64,000 bases of DNA. Source: Montifringilla adamsi (Eukaryota > Chordata > Aves > Passeriformes > Passeridae). A program made the position numbers and the translations under genes. The stretch covers positions 3,698,815 to 3,762,814 of the forward strand of contig JAGGNK010007448.1 of NCBI GenBank assembly GCA_017590115.1, read 5' to 3'. The notes below the pieces were generated by a model. The model had not been told where the DNA came from. It did no database searches and was given only the letters and a program-made list of their open reading frames with translations. Shown here piece by piece: positions 47,986 through 59,932 of the stretch (position 1 is the stretch's first letter; each line of letters begins with the position of its first letter).

Positions 47986-48474
47986 GTATTATTTGTACGT
48001 GTGTGCAGCAACTCACACAATAAGATCCCTATCTCTGTCTGGGAACTTTATGTGGTCCTAAATAAGAGCAGGGTGATTTATCAATAGCAGAGTGGTGAGT
48101 TTAGTTTGTTACATGCTGAGCTCTGATGCTGGCTTGGGGAAGAGACAACCACATTGTCCACAGCCTCTTGCAGATAAAAAGCCCTTAGGATTATTCTTCC
48201 TATTATCTTTTAATAAGGAGAACATGAAGGCTGTGCCTATCAATACTACAAGCCCTGGCCCTTCAGATTGTGCCAGCACTAAAGCCCAAAGGATAACCTG
48301 GATTGTGCAGCTGGAGCTGTGCCCTCAGGGAGGGAAGCAGAGCTCCAGGACTGTTCAACCACAGCAAACCCAAACCCTCACAAAGGTTACACAAGCCCAG
48401 CAAGGACAGGAGTGCAGCCCTGACTAAACAGTTCTGTGTGAAATGACACAAAGTTGTTTTCAAGCTCTTCTGTG

Positions 48475-48690
48475 TGTGATTGATCTCCTGTAACAGGACA
48501 TGTGCAATTAGCCAGCAGCTCTGCTATTAATAACCATCCCCGAGCATGTCGATGAAATGAATTGGTGTCTCTGTGGATTATTGCCTTTCTCCATCTGACA
48601 CTTCTCTAGATGAGTGATACAGAACAAAAAGGGAGTTTTAAGAGTATATAATTGAGTGTGTATTAGGGTTTATGAAGAGATTCCTACAAT
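48475..48690. promoter_or_regulatory. Candidate conserved non-coding element
   Basis: AT-rich unique block with TGTGCAATTAGCCAGC, CTATTAATAACCATCC, GCATGTCGATGAAATGAATT and GTGGATTATTGCC. It is enhancer-like in texture only. A plain unique sequence is equally possible. Confidence 0.28.
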
Positions 48691-50327
48691 AACTGTCATG
48701 TTCTACCTGATGGAGTAGCTGTTATGTGAACATGCCAAAGAACCACTTTCCTTGCTGTGATCTTTGTTCTCACTTGCTTTGCCTGCATTATCTGAAAATC
48801 TCCTTCAGCTGATGCCACTGAATGCAGCCTGAGTAATGACTTGAGTGTAAAATAAGGACAGGAATAAAGAATGAGGTCAACACTTACTGTCAGAGGCCTC
48901 AAAGTGGGCACCAAAGTGAAAGGAGGCCCACGGTTTCAGAGGCAGACATATGTGTGGCTTCCACCAGTGACAGGTCCTCTGGAAACCAGCACACCTCGAT
49001 TTATATCCTGGTGAAAACTGAAGATCCAGGCACCACTGCACTGTCAAACCTCTGCTCCAATGGGGACAGCTGCATCAGCAGAGGAAGCACTGGGAAGAGA
49101 ATGGAGGCATGGAGGGATGAAGTGACTTTCTTTGTGTGTCACAGCCAGGAAAGCAGCTCTGGGTGCTGGGTGTCCCAGATCCTCAGCTGGAGAGTCCTGG
49201 CAGGGTTGTGCTGTTGCCAATGTGAGGAAAAGTGATTCCTCGGAAGTGAAAACTTACCTGTGGTCTCAAACATGGCTTTGTGGAGGATCCAGCAAGGTGG
49301 AAACTGAACCTTTATGTGCCACTTAGGGGCCTTTGCTGAGGCTGTGCTGGAGCCCTGTGACCCCAGGACAGAGCTGCCATCCTGCTGTGATTCCCAATGG
49401 CAGCAAAAGCTGTGGGGTCTCTGGGACCACCCCATGCCAGGAGAAGGGGGAGATTTGCTTTCCCACTGTTTGAGGCCTTGCTGTGTGTCACTTAACAGAG
49501 ATATCTGCTGCTCTCACCTACATGCCAACAAAATATCTTGGCTCTGAGGAGTGGGCATGCTGTTGGGATTTGGTGGTCTTGGGGTTCTGTCATTGCATTT
49601 ACATCCAAGAACACAGAGAAAGCTCCCTTTGCATCCCAGCTTTGCCATCACCAGCCCAGACATTTTTCCATTGTTGCTCTGGATTTTTCCATCCTATTTT
49701 CTTTCTCTTCCTTACTTCCTTTTCCCCCTCCATTTTTCAGTTTGGTTGGTCACAGACACATGGAATCACACACTCAATCCTCTCAGAGCCTCGGGCCTGC
49801 CAGCAGATCTCGAATGCAGTGGGGCTGAGCAATGCCCTGTCACCTCCTGCCCCTCCACGTCCCCCCTGCCCTATTCCCCACTGATCTATTGCAAAGGACA
49901 GGTAACCTCAGACAGAAAGATGGATGCCACAATTACATTCCCCTTTTCAGCAGCTCTTTCCCCTTGCCTCTTCCTGATGGAAATCGTGGGCAAGAAAAAT
50001 CTATTATTACTCTCCAAATCATATCAAATATTTATCAGGGTAATTCTCTAGTTATCACCAGCGATTGCAAGCCTCAGTCACGTACTAAATCTTGTTAGTG
50101 TCATCCCTGGGAATGTGGCTCGTCTGTCTCCTCAGCCCTGTGCTGCACAAACCAGGCTGCCCCAGGGGAACTCAGCTTGAGGAAAAGCTGTGGGGAAGGG
50201 GGGGTGGAGGTGATCAGAGGTGGGTATGAGATTCCCATATCCCCCAGAGCTTCCCATACCCCCAGATCCTCCCAGGGCACGAGGTGAGCTCTGCTCAGGA
50301 CAGGGCCAAGGGCAGGGCAGGCAGGTT

Positions 50328-50351
50328 GGGTTGGGTGTGGGAAGGGGAGGG
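50328..50351 (+). other. Canonical G-quadruplex motif
   Basis: GGG-TT-GGG-TGT-GGG-AA-GGGG-A-GGG gives five G runs with loops of one to three bases, a strong predicted quadruplex. It lies in unique DNA outside any recognised repeat. Confidence 0.85.
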
Positions 50352-51254
50352 CAGCTGGGCCACACCTGATGGTGATGTTGAGATGAGCTCATTCCTAATC
50401 AGAAACTGAAACAGCCACAAAAAGAGAGGTGTATTCATCCCAGGAGCTGGCCAGGGCTATGTGGGAAGTCAGTGGCAGAGAACAGAACACAGCTCAAGGT
50501 CTCTGGCTCTGATGACATGATTGCTCTTTTTGGAGCTCAGTGGCTGGTTGGAAGCAGCACTGTCCTGGGGGTCCTGTAAGTCAGGGCAACCTTGACAGTT
50601 CCAGGGAGCCTCCCCTTCCACCCCCCGTGTGCAGGACTAGCAAATGCAGCCACTCGAGCTGGGCTTTTGTTGTCGTGGTTCTTGGCACCAATATGTTTCC
50701 AGATTGTACCTATTTTTAAACTCTTTATTGGGTCAGATCTGGACAGCTTGGAGACTTCAGCTCTTCCCTCTCTCTACCCCTGTGCACACAACTTCTTGCT
50801 GCAAAGGGAAGAAATGAGCAGCAAATTCCCTCTGCCAGAACCAATCAATCTGGCACCTGTCATCAGCATCACAGCAGCTATAAAATATTTAATTTCTTAA
50901 TGATGAATTGGCAGATTGTTTAAAAAAGACAACAAGGAAACAAAGAAAAGGAAACAGACACTCACAATCTGCAGTCACACTCTTTGCCAGGCTGAGCCTT
51001 TGGAGCTGATAGCAGGAATGTGTTTTTCCATCCCAGCTACCTGACAGTGCTGTCTGTTCATAAAACCCTGCTGGTTGTCGTGGGAATTTTCCTGCTCAGT
51101 CACTGGACCCTTGATTTACCATCCTAGTGTCCCACCACAGATTCCTGAGCAAATCCAGCCTTCAGAGGGGGATTTTTTTTTTCAGAAAACAGACAAACAG
51201 CTTCTCAATGGCACAGATTTTACCTCCTGCAGTGCTGTACACTGGAATAAGTAA

Positions 51255-51650
51255 GGAAAAAGAATGATCAGGCTAGGTCAGAGCACAAGTACATCCAGCC
51301 AGGTATTCCAGTTCCAGCAGTGACCCACAGTTCATGTTTTGGGAAATGTCTAGGAATAATTCAGACATAAAGTGCTATTTCTCTTACAGCCTCCAGCAAT
51401 CTGCAGCTCAGGGAGATCCTTGTGGTTTCTAGCTCCAGCTGGAATTTTCTTCCATGAGCTTGCCTAGTCATCTTTTAAAGTTATGCAAACTTTGGGCATC
51501 CACAAAAAAATCTTCACTCAAATAGTCCCATAGTTCCCCTGTGTGAAGCTGAATATCTTATTTTGTTTTCAGCATATCTCCTACTAATTTAACTCGATGT
51601 TCCCAGTTCCTGCATTAAAGAGACAGTGAAAAATCATTCTCTCTTCACCT
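51255..51650 (-). mobile_element. Ancient CR1 3' region, minus strand
   Basis: The plus strand carries the reversed 3' region of an old amniote CR1. It starts with CAGGCTAGGTCAGAGCACAAGT and CATCCAGCCAGGTATTCCAG. Later come TTTGGGCATCCACAAAAAAA, AGTCCCATAGTTCCCCTGTG, TCCTACTAATTTAACTCGAT and GTTCCCAGTTCCTGCATT. Together they match the general order of the turtle/crocodilian-type CR1 end (shared-target phrase, then 'reanalysis of the ORF end'). It is strongly diverged and lacks the young bird tail. Boundaries are approximate. Confidence 0.65.
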
Positions 51651-51654
51651 CCCA

Positions 51655-54565
51655 TCCCTTGAACATGTTTGGCTCACAAAACAGGGAGAGGCAGAGAGAG
51701 GCCTGGGTTAATGGAGAGCAGGATTGGGAATTTGCAGCAGACCATCTGATTCCAGAGGATGTCAGCTTGTGTGTGCCTGTGGATTCCTTCTGCCTCCGGT
51801 TCCTACAGCTGTGAGCTTGGAGGGGAGCCAGTCCTCACCTGTATCATGGATTTTTTGGAAGTGCATAAGGTAATTCTGGTGAGAGTCACCTCAAGGGATC
51901 CTGTAAATACAAGCAAACCAAACTGAATCCTGTATTGAAAATATTGTGATATTTGGTGGGATATATTTTGTTTTATTAACTTCTAAGTCCTGTTATTGGT
52001 ACCTTTTAATTACATCAGAGCCATAAGTTCTCACTAAACCAGACACGAACTTTCATCCATCACAGAAAAAACCTGGAAACTACCTTTAACAGCTTGTGAA
52101 AGCCTCCTGAACCCCGGGGAAAATGAAGAGGAAGGAACATTTGTCACTTAGCACCATTTATTATTTTTAAGCCGGTCTCATGACGGGGAGCGCTGACGCT
52201 GCTCGCTGGCGTGACCAAACCTACACTGTTCCTCTGGGCTGGGGAGTTTGGCAGCCGTGGGTGGCTGGCTGGCAGCTCTCAGGCACAGCCTTCCTGCTTC
52301 CTCCTCTGCCTCTCCCAGCAGTGTGTGGGGATCCAGGGCTGCAGCAGAGCTGCTGCTGGGGTGGCAGCATGCAGGGGATGCCAGGGTCATGCAGCATCTC
52401 AGCTCAATCCACCAGGAGACACCAGGCAGAGCCTTCAAACTCTGTCTGCTCTGGTGATTTGGTTTTGTCTGCTCTGGTGATTTGGTTTAGCTCTCCTGTG
52501 TAAATATGCAAACCAAAAGCTGCTGCTTGTACAGAAAGGGCTTGGCCTGCTTTCCAGAAGGGTTAATGGAATTTAGGAGCACTCCTGTGGTGGCAAAGTG
52601 ACCCCTCCCTGCTGGTGTGGGTCTGCTCCACGGCAAAGCAGGTTTCCCCCAACCCCTGTGCAAATTCTCAGCCACAGGAAGATGTTTTCCATTGTGCTTT
52701 GGTACAGGGATAAAATGAAATCAAAGGACAGCCCTTTGGTGTCAGGCAGCTCTTTCCCCTGTTCCCTCTGTCTTCTGCAGCTGGTGTTTAAAGACAAGTT
52801 TGCTCCACTGATCCTGCCTAATGTCTCTTTGGAAGTTCTGCGTGGCAAACACCCTGCTTATCTCTAATCAAAGCTGGGCTTTCTCTGCCTCTGGGCCAAA
52901 ACATTGCAACAGGCTTGGCCCTAGTGGGGGTAGTGGATGCTGAGCAGTGGAGCTGCCTGCTGTCTTTCCAGCATGGGAAGAACCTGAAAACCCACCTCAC
53001 CCCTCCTGTGCCACCAGCTGCAGGTTTTTGGGGTGTGGAAGGGGAGATCTGACAGCAGCAATCCAGCAGCTTTGAGCTGAAGCACAGGGAGTCTGGAGAG
53101 GCATTGCTTTCCCATCTATTAAAATAGATCCCACTGCCAGCAAAAAAAAAACTGGGAAGTGTGACTCAAAGTGGGGGAAGGAAAAGGGATGGGGCTGATC
53201 AGCAGCTAGACACCCACATCAGGACAGCATCTCAGCAGAACCAGTGGCATCCCACCGTTGTCAGCGTGGTTGAACACGTGCTGGAGCAGAGAAGGGGCTG
53301 AGGGAAGAGTTGCCTGTGGGAAGTTTTTGGCTCACAGTGAAGGCACACGGGGGCTGTTCGTGGGTTGGGCAGTGCCAGAGTCCTCTTCACCACAGGCCTT
53401 TCTCAGAAAGCTTTAACAAGGAGCATGAGCTTAAAGAGATTCTCTCTTGCTACCCAAAATCAGCCCTGGACACTGCTCTGAGGGTGTCCCTCTGCCCTTG
53501 ACTCCTTGCCAGCCATGGCTGGCTGGAAGCCTTCCTCCAGATGGAGCAGGCTAGGAGAGGTGTGGAAGTGCAAAGAGGAAGGAAATGTGAATGTATGAGC
53601 ACCCGTAATTGTATGTTTTTGCTGTCATTTAGACTGCTGTAAAATGAATAAAATATTGAGTAAAAAATGAGTAAAATATTATGATTCCTCTCTAATACTT
53701 TTTCATCCACTTATGCTGGAATACATTTTCTCTGAATCGAAATTCTTGTCAGAATGTGATTGGGGCAGATCCTTTAGTTTATTATTTGATTGCAAAAAAC
53801 CGACTTTCTCCCAAATATCTTTTTTTCTTTTTTCATTAAAAAGTGATAACAGAAGGTGGTGAGCCATAGCCACATGTTGCAGTGAAGGCAGAGCTGGGGT
53901 GTGAGAGGGAAATGGGAATATTTTTGGTGATGAGATGGGAGCATCACCAAAACTAATTATAACACTTTCAGCCTAAATAGTTTGGCTCCTTGTTAGTTGG
54001 ATTTAAAAGGTCAGATTTTCTGAGAAAGACTTTGACAGAGGAAGGGTTTTGGCTGAGTTTGTTCAGGGGAGCATTGTCCCTGCCAGCCCACTTACCCTGA
54101 GTGTGTGGTGTGGCCATTTGCCCCTCTGCCTGCTGCTTCCCACAAAACCTGGCTGGGGATGAAGCAGCAGAGCCTGAAAAAGCAGCTTCTCATTGAAACA
54201 ACCCCCTTGCTTTGGTGGGTCAGTGTTATCAGCTCCTGGCATTTCATTCCCCAGCCCAGGCAATGTGCCCGTGCCCTGAATGGTTCAGATTTTCTTGCAT
54301 GAGCTCATTTTTCCCCTGCAGTGGCTCAGTTTTTCCTTGCAGAACTTTCTAGACCTTGGTCAGGCTCCAGGGCTTGCTTGCATCCTTGCTGGCTGTCTGA
54401 GGTTTAGGGGGAAGGCAGGCTGGAGCTGCAGAAGGGCAGGAGGGATTGACAAAGCTCTGGGCTGGAAAGCTGGTGTCCGAGCAGTTGGAGAAAACAGGAG
54501 GATGGAAGGAGGCTTTCACTTGGAATTGTGCCTGGAAGGGGATTGGGGAACAGGAAGAGGCAACA
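51655..54565. other. Unique non-coding DNA
   Basis: No exon recognised. A small CpG cluster (CCGGTCTCATGACGGGGAGC, GACGCTGCTCGCTGGCGTGA) lies at 52172-52215 and a 23-bp duplication at 52443-52489. Frames of about 100 codons lack domains. Confidence 0.5.
52443..52489. repeat. 23-bp direct duplication
   Basis: GTCTGCTCTGGTGATTTGGT plus TTT is repeated directly with no change until the last base. Confidence 0.88.
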
Positions 54566-54571
54566 AGCCCA

Positions 54572-55095
54572 GCTGTGGCACCACAATATAAAAAAGACAT
54601 TAAGCCATTGGAGAGCATCCAAAAGAGGGACACAGGAATAGGGAAGGGTCTGGAGAGGAAGCCATGTGAGTAGTGACTGATTTGACTTGGTTTGCTCAGC
54701 CTGGAGGAATGGAGACCGAGGGGAGAACTCTTTGTGGTCTTCACCAACCTCAGGAGGGGCAGCAGATGGGCAGGCATTGAGCTCTTCCCTCTTGGAATGA
54801 GCGACAGGAGCCAGGGAACGGCTGGGGCTGGGCCGGGGCAGCTCAGCTGGAGATCAGGGCAAGGTTCTTCCCCCAGAGGCTGCTGGCACTGCCCAGGCTC
54901 CCCAGGGAATGGGCACGGCCCCGAGGCTGCCAGAGCTCCAGGAGCCTTTGGACAGCGCTGCCAGGGATGCCCAGGGTGGGGTTGTTGGGGGTCTGGGCAG
55001 GGACAGGGGCTGGACTCTGGTCCTGGTGGGTCCCTCCCAGCTCAGCATATTCTGTGATTCTGGTTATATGATCCTATGATTCCATGATTCCATGA
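54572..55095 (+). mobile_element. Young CR1 LINE copy with tail, plus strand
   Basis: Starts with GGCACCACAATATAAAAAAG and contains GAGGGACACAGGAATAGGGA, CTCAGCCTGGAGGAATGGAG and the GGGCACGGCCCCGAGGCTGC block. It ends with CAGCATATTCTGTGATTCTG and a tail of ATGATTCC-like octamers to about 55095. The 3' half is nearly identical to the copy at 46150-46690. The body segment 54695-54830 also recurs inverted at 55772-55905. Confidence 0.95.
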
Positions 55096-55324
55096 TTCTG
55101 TGGCAGGAGTGGGGACCTGCCATGGTTGGAGCAGCTTTTATTAAGCAGCAAGAAGTGCCTGCTTGGAAATCCCCAGGATAAGGAATATTCCAGGTGAAAT
55201 AAAAAGCAAAATCCCCATTTTCCCACTCCATGGCTCTTTTGCAGAGGGATCCTTATCGATTCCTCTGTGAGATCTCCATAACCTTCAACACCTCTGTGGG
55301 GTGTTAGGACATGGATTGCTGGCA

Positions 55325-55800
55325 CTCTGGGTCCCCGGAGCTGCTCTGCCAGCGGTGCCCGGGGCAGGGGCGGCCGCGGGGCGCTCAGGGCTGGCTGCAG
55401 GGTGGCCGCAGCCGATGCTCGGTGCCGGGAGCAGGCACAGGGAGGTTTTGCTGTCCCCGGCCGGCCCGGCAGGCTGTGGCAGCAGCGCAGCAATGTGCAA
55501 TGTGCACCTACAGCACTTGATGGCACTGCAGGAGCGCGCATCGCTCCGCTCCTCTCGCTCCCTCCGTGCGGGCGCAGCCTGCCAGGGACAGTGTGGAGGG
55601 ACACTGAGGCACGCCGCACCCAAAGTTCTGCTGCTCCCGAGCAGGGCAAAGCTTTCTGGAGCTGGGATGCCCCATGTCCTTGGGAGCAGAGGAGAGACAG
55701 GGGGCTGGCACCTGCCGCGATGCCAGCGGCTGCTTCCCCACTGCTCCACGCACCTAAACCTCCCCGCACAGCTCCAGCCGCTCCCTGGCTCCTGTCACTG
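55325..55800. promoter_or_regulatory. CpG island
   Basis: Hand count gives about 25 CpG in 55321-55620, with roughly two-thirds G+C. The estimated observed/expected ratio is about 0.7, meeting common island criteria. Runs such as GGGGCGGCCGCGGGGCGC, CCCCGGCCGGCCCGGC and GAGCGCGCATCGCTCCGCTC are far above the CpG-poor background. It could be a promoter of an unseen transcript or an orphan island. No TATA box, first exon with a known protein or splice donor could be assigned. Two long frames crossing it (286 codons plus, 263 codons minus) are discounted because they include translated CR1. Confidence 0.6.
55361..55390 (+). other. G-quadruplex motif in the CpG island
   Basis: Four G runs (GGGG, GGGG, GGGG, GGG) separated by loops of 2, 7 and 6 bases. 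Promoter CpG islands often carry such motifs. Confidence 0.7.
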
Positions 55801-55930
55801 ATTCCAAGAGGGAAGAGATCACTGCCTGCCCATCTGCTGCCCCTCCTGAGGATGGTGAAGACCACAAAGAGTTCTCTCCTCGGTCTCCACTCCTCCAGGC
55901 TGAACAGAGCTCCGACATTTCTTTCCCTCC
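55772..55930 (-). mobile_element. CR1 LINE internal fragment, minus strand
   Basis: CTCCCTGGCTCCTGTCACTG, ATTCCAAGAGGGAAGAGATC, GCCCATCTGCTGCCCCTCCT, GAAGACCACAAAGAGTTCTC and CACTCCTCCAGGCTGAACAG are the reverse complement of 54695-54830, with only about eight to ten differences visible. The 3' end of the element is missing on the low-coordinate side. This is unusual for CR1, which normally loses its 5' end, so a deletion or a partial copy is implied. Confidence 0.9.
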
Positions 55931-55934
55931 TTCC

Positions 55935-58885
55935 CCAAAGGTCCGCCTGTTCCCAACCTGGCAGCAGCGCAGGTCAGTCCAGGGCTAATTTGGGCAGCAG
56001 CAGCGTGTCCCAAATTCCTCCAGCACTGAGGAAAGCTGCCCTGGGCTGGCTCAGCCCCCGTGGCTGCCAAATCTCCGCTGTCACCTCCTTTGCTCCCCCA
56101 GGCACAGGGATGGGCTCCAGAGGCGCTGGGCGGAATGAAGCCCCGGTGCGGGCTTTGCATGACAATAACATACTCGGTTGCCAGCTGGAAAAAGAGAGAG
56201 AAAGAGGAATTAGTTGGGTTTTCTGTTGGTTTTTCTCTATCTTTTTTTTTTTTTTTAATTGAATTCTTTTTCTTGCTCCTGAAGGTGCAGATCCTCCAGC
56301 CAAAAACCAGGGAGCACCGTAGGAATGAAGAGAAAATCTGTAACAGCATTTCCATACAGAACAGGCTTTTTCCTGAAATAATCCCCGCAGGAGAGGAAAC
56401 TCTGTTAAAATATCTGGAAATGACACTCCTGCTATTTATCTGGTCTTATCTACAAAGATTTTGAGATGTATAAATGCAGCAAGTTGTGCCTAAATTGTTG
56501 TCAGATCGAAAACAGTGTGATCCCCTTTGTGGGGATTGTCTGGAATTGTCTGGTGGGCACAAGGTGGAATGGTTCTGCTTTTTCTCATCCTTGTCCCCAC
56601 AGGAGAAAAGTTCTCACTAGGACTTTTCCATAAGCAAGAAGAAATATATCCAGGAGAAAACACACTCAGAATCAGGAGAGGAGAGGGAAAAAGTCTTATT
56701 CCAAGAAAGAAGGACAGAGGGGGCTTGATTCCTGCAGCTCTTGTCCCTCTCGCTGGATGGAGCACTCTATACTTGATATCTCCCTGTTGTAAATGCAGCT
56801 GATTGATTTTCTTTCTGTTTCTTCTTTTGCACTTGTTTATTTTAATAAAGATAGATTTATTTTATTTGGAAGCCTGAAGCAAAATGTTCCCATGTCTCCA
56901 CCCACCCTTCTGGCACTAAGCACTGATGGTTATTTCAGTGGTTATAATTTGATTTCTGCCTCTCCTGCTGGGCTGATGTGAGAGAAACAATATTTAGAGA
57001 AGCTGATTTTTAATTTTTTTAATTTTTTTTTTCTGGAGTAAGAGAGACAGGCTGGGAGTGGTATGAGAAGAGGGAAACAGAATCAGGCAGACTGTATTCC
57101 CATTTTCTAGGCATTTTATCTCTAAGTTTGGAATCCCTGATGGACAAAAGGGATAGGCTCTCTGAAGGATGGAGAGTGATGCATCTTTTGGGGGTTTCTG
57201 TGTTATTCTTGGTCCATTGCAGGGACTCATTGTAGCTGCTCTTTGCCAATGATTCCAGGTTTGTAGCCTGAGCTATGGTAATTTCCATTTTGCAAGTGGG
57301 GAAACTGAGGCACAGAGGAGTAAATCAGTAGTAAATCAGTAGTAAATCAATCCTTTTTCCTTCAGATCACCTATCACCAGGACCAGTATCAGGAACAGGA
57401 CTGATTTCCAAATCCAGGATGTTGTCAACACACACAAACACCTCCTTCAGCACTGCCATCTCTCAATTAAACTCAGATAAAATAAGAGTTTTCACCACTG
57501 CTTAGCAGCCAGACCTTGAGAGCAGGTTTTCCAAATAATTCAGCTACTCCCCAGCTCTTGATGTTTCTTAGAGAAAAAAATCCTGTATTTTGCTAAGAGG
57601 AATTTTTTTGGCAGTGAAAAAATCTGACCCTTCATTTCAAGACACAGAATAAAAACTTGTCTATTACTTTTTTTCTACTTTTTGAAGGATCAGCCTCCCT
57701 CTTTTTCCTTTTGTCTTTAATTTTTCTGGCTTCTAGAAAAAGGGCTAGAGAGTGCCTCTGTGCATAGCTGAAGATAATAACTTAGCTAAAGATTTTTTTT
57801 TCTCTTTTAAAATATATATCAAGATTGCCTGCTGCACAGTTTACATTTCCTGCTGTGGAGACAAATACTTTAATTAAAATGGGAGAAAAAAACCCATGCA
57901 AAAAAAGAAAAAGCCTCTGTGAAAAGAATCCTAAGAGGCTTGAAATGGGCAAATGAAGCCCTTTGGCAGCCAGGCTGCATTTACATATATGCAAATATAA
58001 AAATTTGGGACTGATTTGCTCAAGGCAAGGAGGTGTTGGTGAAAGCCAGGCTTTGAGAAAGACCTTTTTGAGAAAAGGGCTCAAACTTCTTGACCTCCAC
58101 CTCCTCCAGCCCCTGCTCCAGTCCTGGTGCAGGACAGATTGAATGGTTTTAGATGATCATGTCTTGAGAATAAAAAGAAAACAGAATTTTCTAAATGCTT
58201 TGGCCTTTTCGCTTTCCTTCACTTAAGCACAAAGCATTAAATTAATTCATTGTTGTTGCTGTATTTGATTATGGGATTCCTTGTACCTGCTCTCCCTCCC
58301 TGGGTTTCAGCTTGTCCTGAGCAAAGAGCCAGAACCCCCTCAGTGTGCCAGGCTGGCCCCACCTCCAGGCACAGAGCAGAGGGATGGGGAGCTGCAAGTA
58401 CAAAATTACTGCTCAGACGTGAAGTTCTTCTCCCAGTGTGGAGTTACAGGCTGAAAGATTCACATCTGTTTTTCCACTGCAAATTTTGGCAATGCAGGAA
58501 AAAGGGGAAGCCCTGTTTATAAGGGAGAGCACAATGTGAGTCTGCAAGCCTGGTCTGGAGGAAAAATGCCAAGAGAAGCCTTTTATTGCGTTTTAATCTA
58601 AAGGAGCAGCCTGTGAAGGGCACCCCCTCACTCCACTCCCGTGCCTGCAGTGGGTCTGCAGCCAGCAGCGATCAGCTTGTTCTCTCTAAGATATTTCTGG
58701 CAACACTCCCAATATCTTTCCCCTGTAGTTCATCATCCACCAGGAGAACACCCTGCTTTCCAAAGCACACCCGGCTCTCAGGGCTTCCCCTTTACACCAA
58801 CCACTGGGGGATCTCTGGAGCTTCTCAGTGTGACCAGGGGAGCAGCAGCTGCCAGCCCTGAGTTCCAGAGGGTGGTAGTGAGCAG
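55935..58885. other. Unique non-coding DNA
   Basis: No exon recognised. Contains a T-rich stretch at 56239-56255 and an 11-bp tandem repeat at 57319-57350. Frames of about 150 codons at 55974-56464 overlap the low-complexity stretch. Confidence 0.5.
57319..57350. repeat. 11-bp tandem repeat, three copies
   Basis: AGTAAATCAGT is repeated with little change. Confidence 0.88.
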
Positions 58886-58889
58886 TGGA

Positions 58890-59190
58890 TTTGCTCGGAT
58901 GGATTAATCAGGCTTCCAAAGGTCTTTTTCCAGGCCAGGGTATAGGTGGATTGAGAGCATCATAGAGTGCTTCCCCCTGCTAAGCTGGGATTTGTATCGA
59001 GCTCATTGAGGGTAATTAGATGATCACCATCAGACGGGGAAGCTGAGCTCTCACTTTCTGCACCCTCCCTCTAAGAGAGCAGAATATTGTTCCTGCTTTT
59101 CCCCAGCCTGATCCAGCAATTGTCTCTTTGAGCTGTGATGCTGTCCCTGTATAATTAAGGCTGTCAGTCACACTCAGACACCTAAATACT
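58890..59190. promoter_or_regulatory. Candidate conserved non-coding element
   Basis: GGATTAATCA at 58901-58910 joins a GGATTA (K50 homeodomain, OTX/PITX-type) core with a TAATC core. Downstream are GGGTAATTAGATGATCACC and CTGTATAATTAAGGC, with interspersed unique sequence. It is enhancer-like by motif density only. Confidence 0.35.
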
Positions 59191-59932
59191 CTAAACTTCA
59201 TGGCTTAGCAGGGCTGATCACAGGACTTTAGTGCTTGGAGTCAAAGCAGCAATTGCAGGCTCCTTTCCCATGCTGCTGGGGCTGTGAGGGACACAGATCC
59301 AGTTCTGTGCCTCCAGTGCTTCCAGGACCAAGGGCCCTGTGCAGGTGCTGGGAGGAGTGTGCTGATCCTGAGCATCTTTTCTGCTCCAGAGCCTGATTCT
59401 TGGGCTCAGGGTATTGCTGGGACCTGCCTGGCAGGGAGACTGGGTGCTTGTTTAATGTCTCAATTGGCCAGAGCATCCAGAAAAACAGGGAGAGAAAGTC
59501 TTGACCCACCCAGCTCCTCTGTCCCTTGCATATTTTATGTGGCTGGAGGACAGCAGGATGAAGCAGAGTCTGTGCCATGGAGGTGCGTCAGCTGGACTGC
59601 AGCAGATCCCCTGGTGCTGATGGTCACTTCCAGTGTGCCTGGTGGCCATGCCACAGCCTGCTCACTGCCTGGCTTTGTCTGGAGCCACAAATGAGGCTTA
59701 CCTGAGGCCAAGGAGTTTCTAAAACTCAAGCTGTTCAAGGTCCTGAACATCTTAACATAACTTTGGCAGTAGCTCTCCATCTGTTTCCACCTAAATCCCT
59801 CTGTGAAGGAACACTTTATTGGCTTGGGAAGAGGCTGGCTGTTCATGGAACTGAAGTGTCCAGGAGCTGGGACAAAGGACAAAAGGGTCATGAGCTCAAA
59901 ACCCTGCACTTCTAGACCTCTTTTTAAGGGAT

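Larger units (their letters stand above)
46695..51250. other. Unique non-coding DNA
   Basis: No gene recognised. Contains A-rich DNA (47125-47189), a mixed trinucleotide microsatellite (47875-47930), a 22-bp duplication (47942-47985), a candidate element at 48475-48690 and a G-quadruplex motif at 50328-50351. Frames up to 166 codons (49551-50051) lack domains. Confidence 0.5.

Noticed and set aside
52020..52050. Possible LTR end CTAAACCAGACA
   Set aside because: No matching TG start or direct duplication upstream could be found.
55074..55865. 263-codon minus-strand frame
   Set aside because: Starts inside the minus-strand CR1 fragment, crosses the CpG island and ends in the plus CR1 tail. 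No domain seen.
55402..56262. Longest open frame in the window (286 codons, plus strand)
   Set aside because: It runs through the CpG island and then through the antisense of a CR1 copy (PRGKRSLPAHLLPLLRMVKT), and ends in a poly-T stretch. High GC explains the lack of stops.
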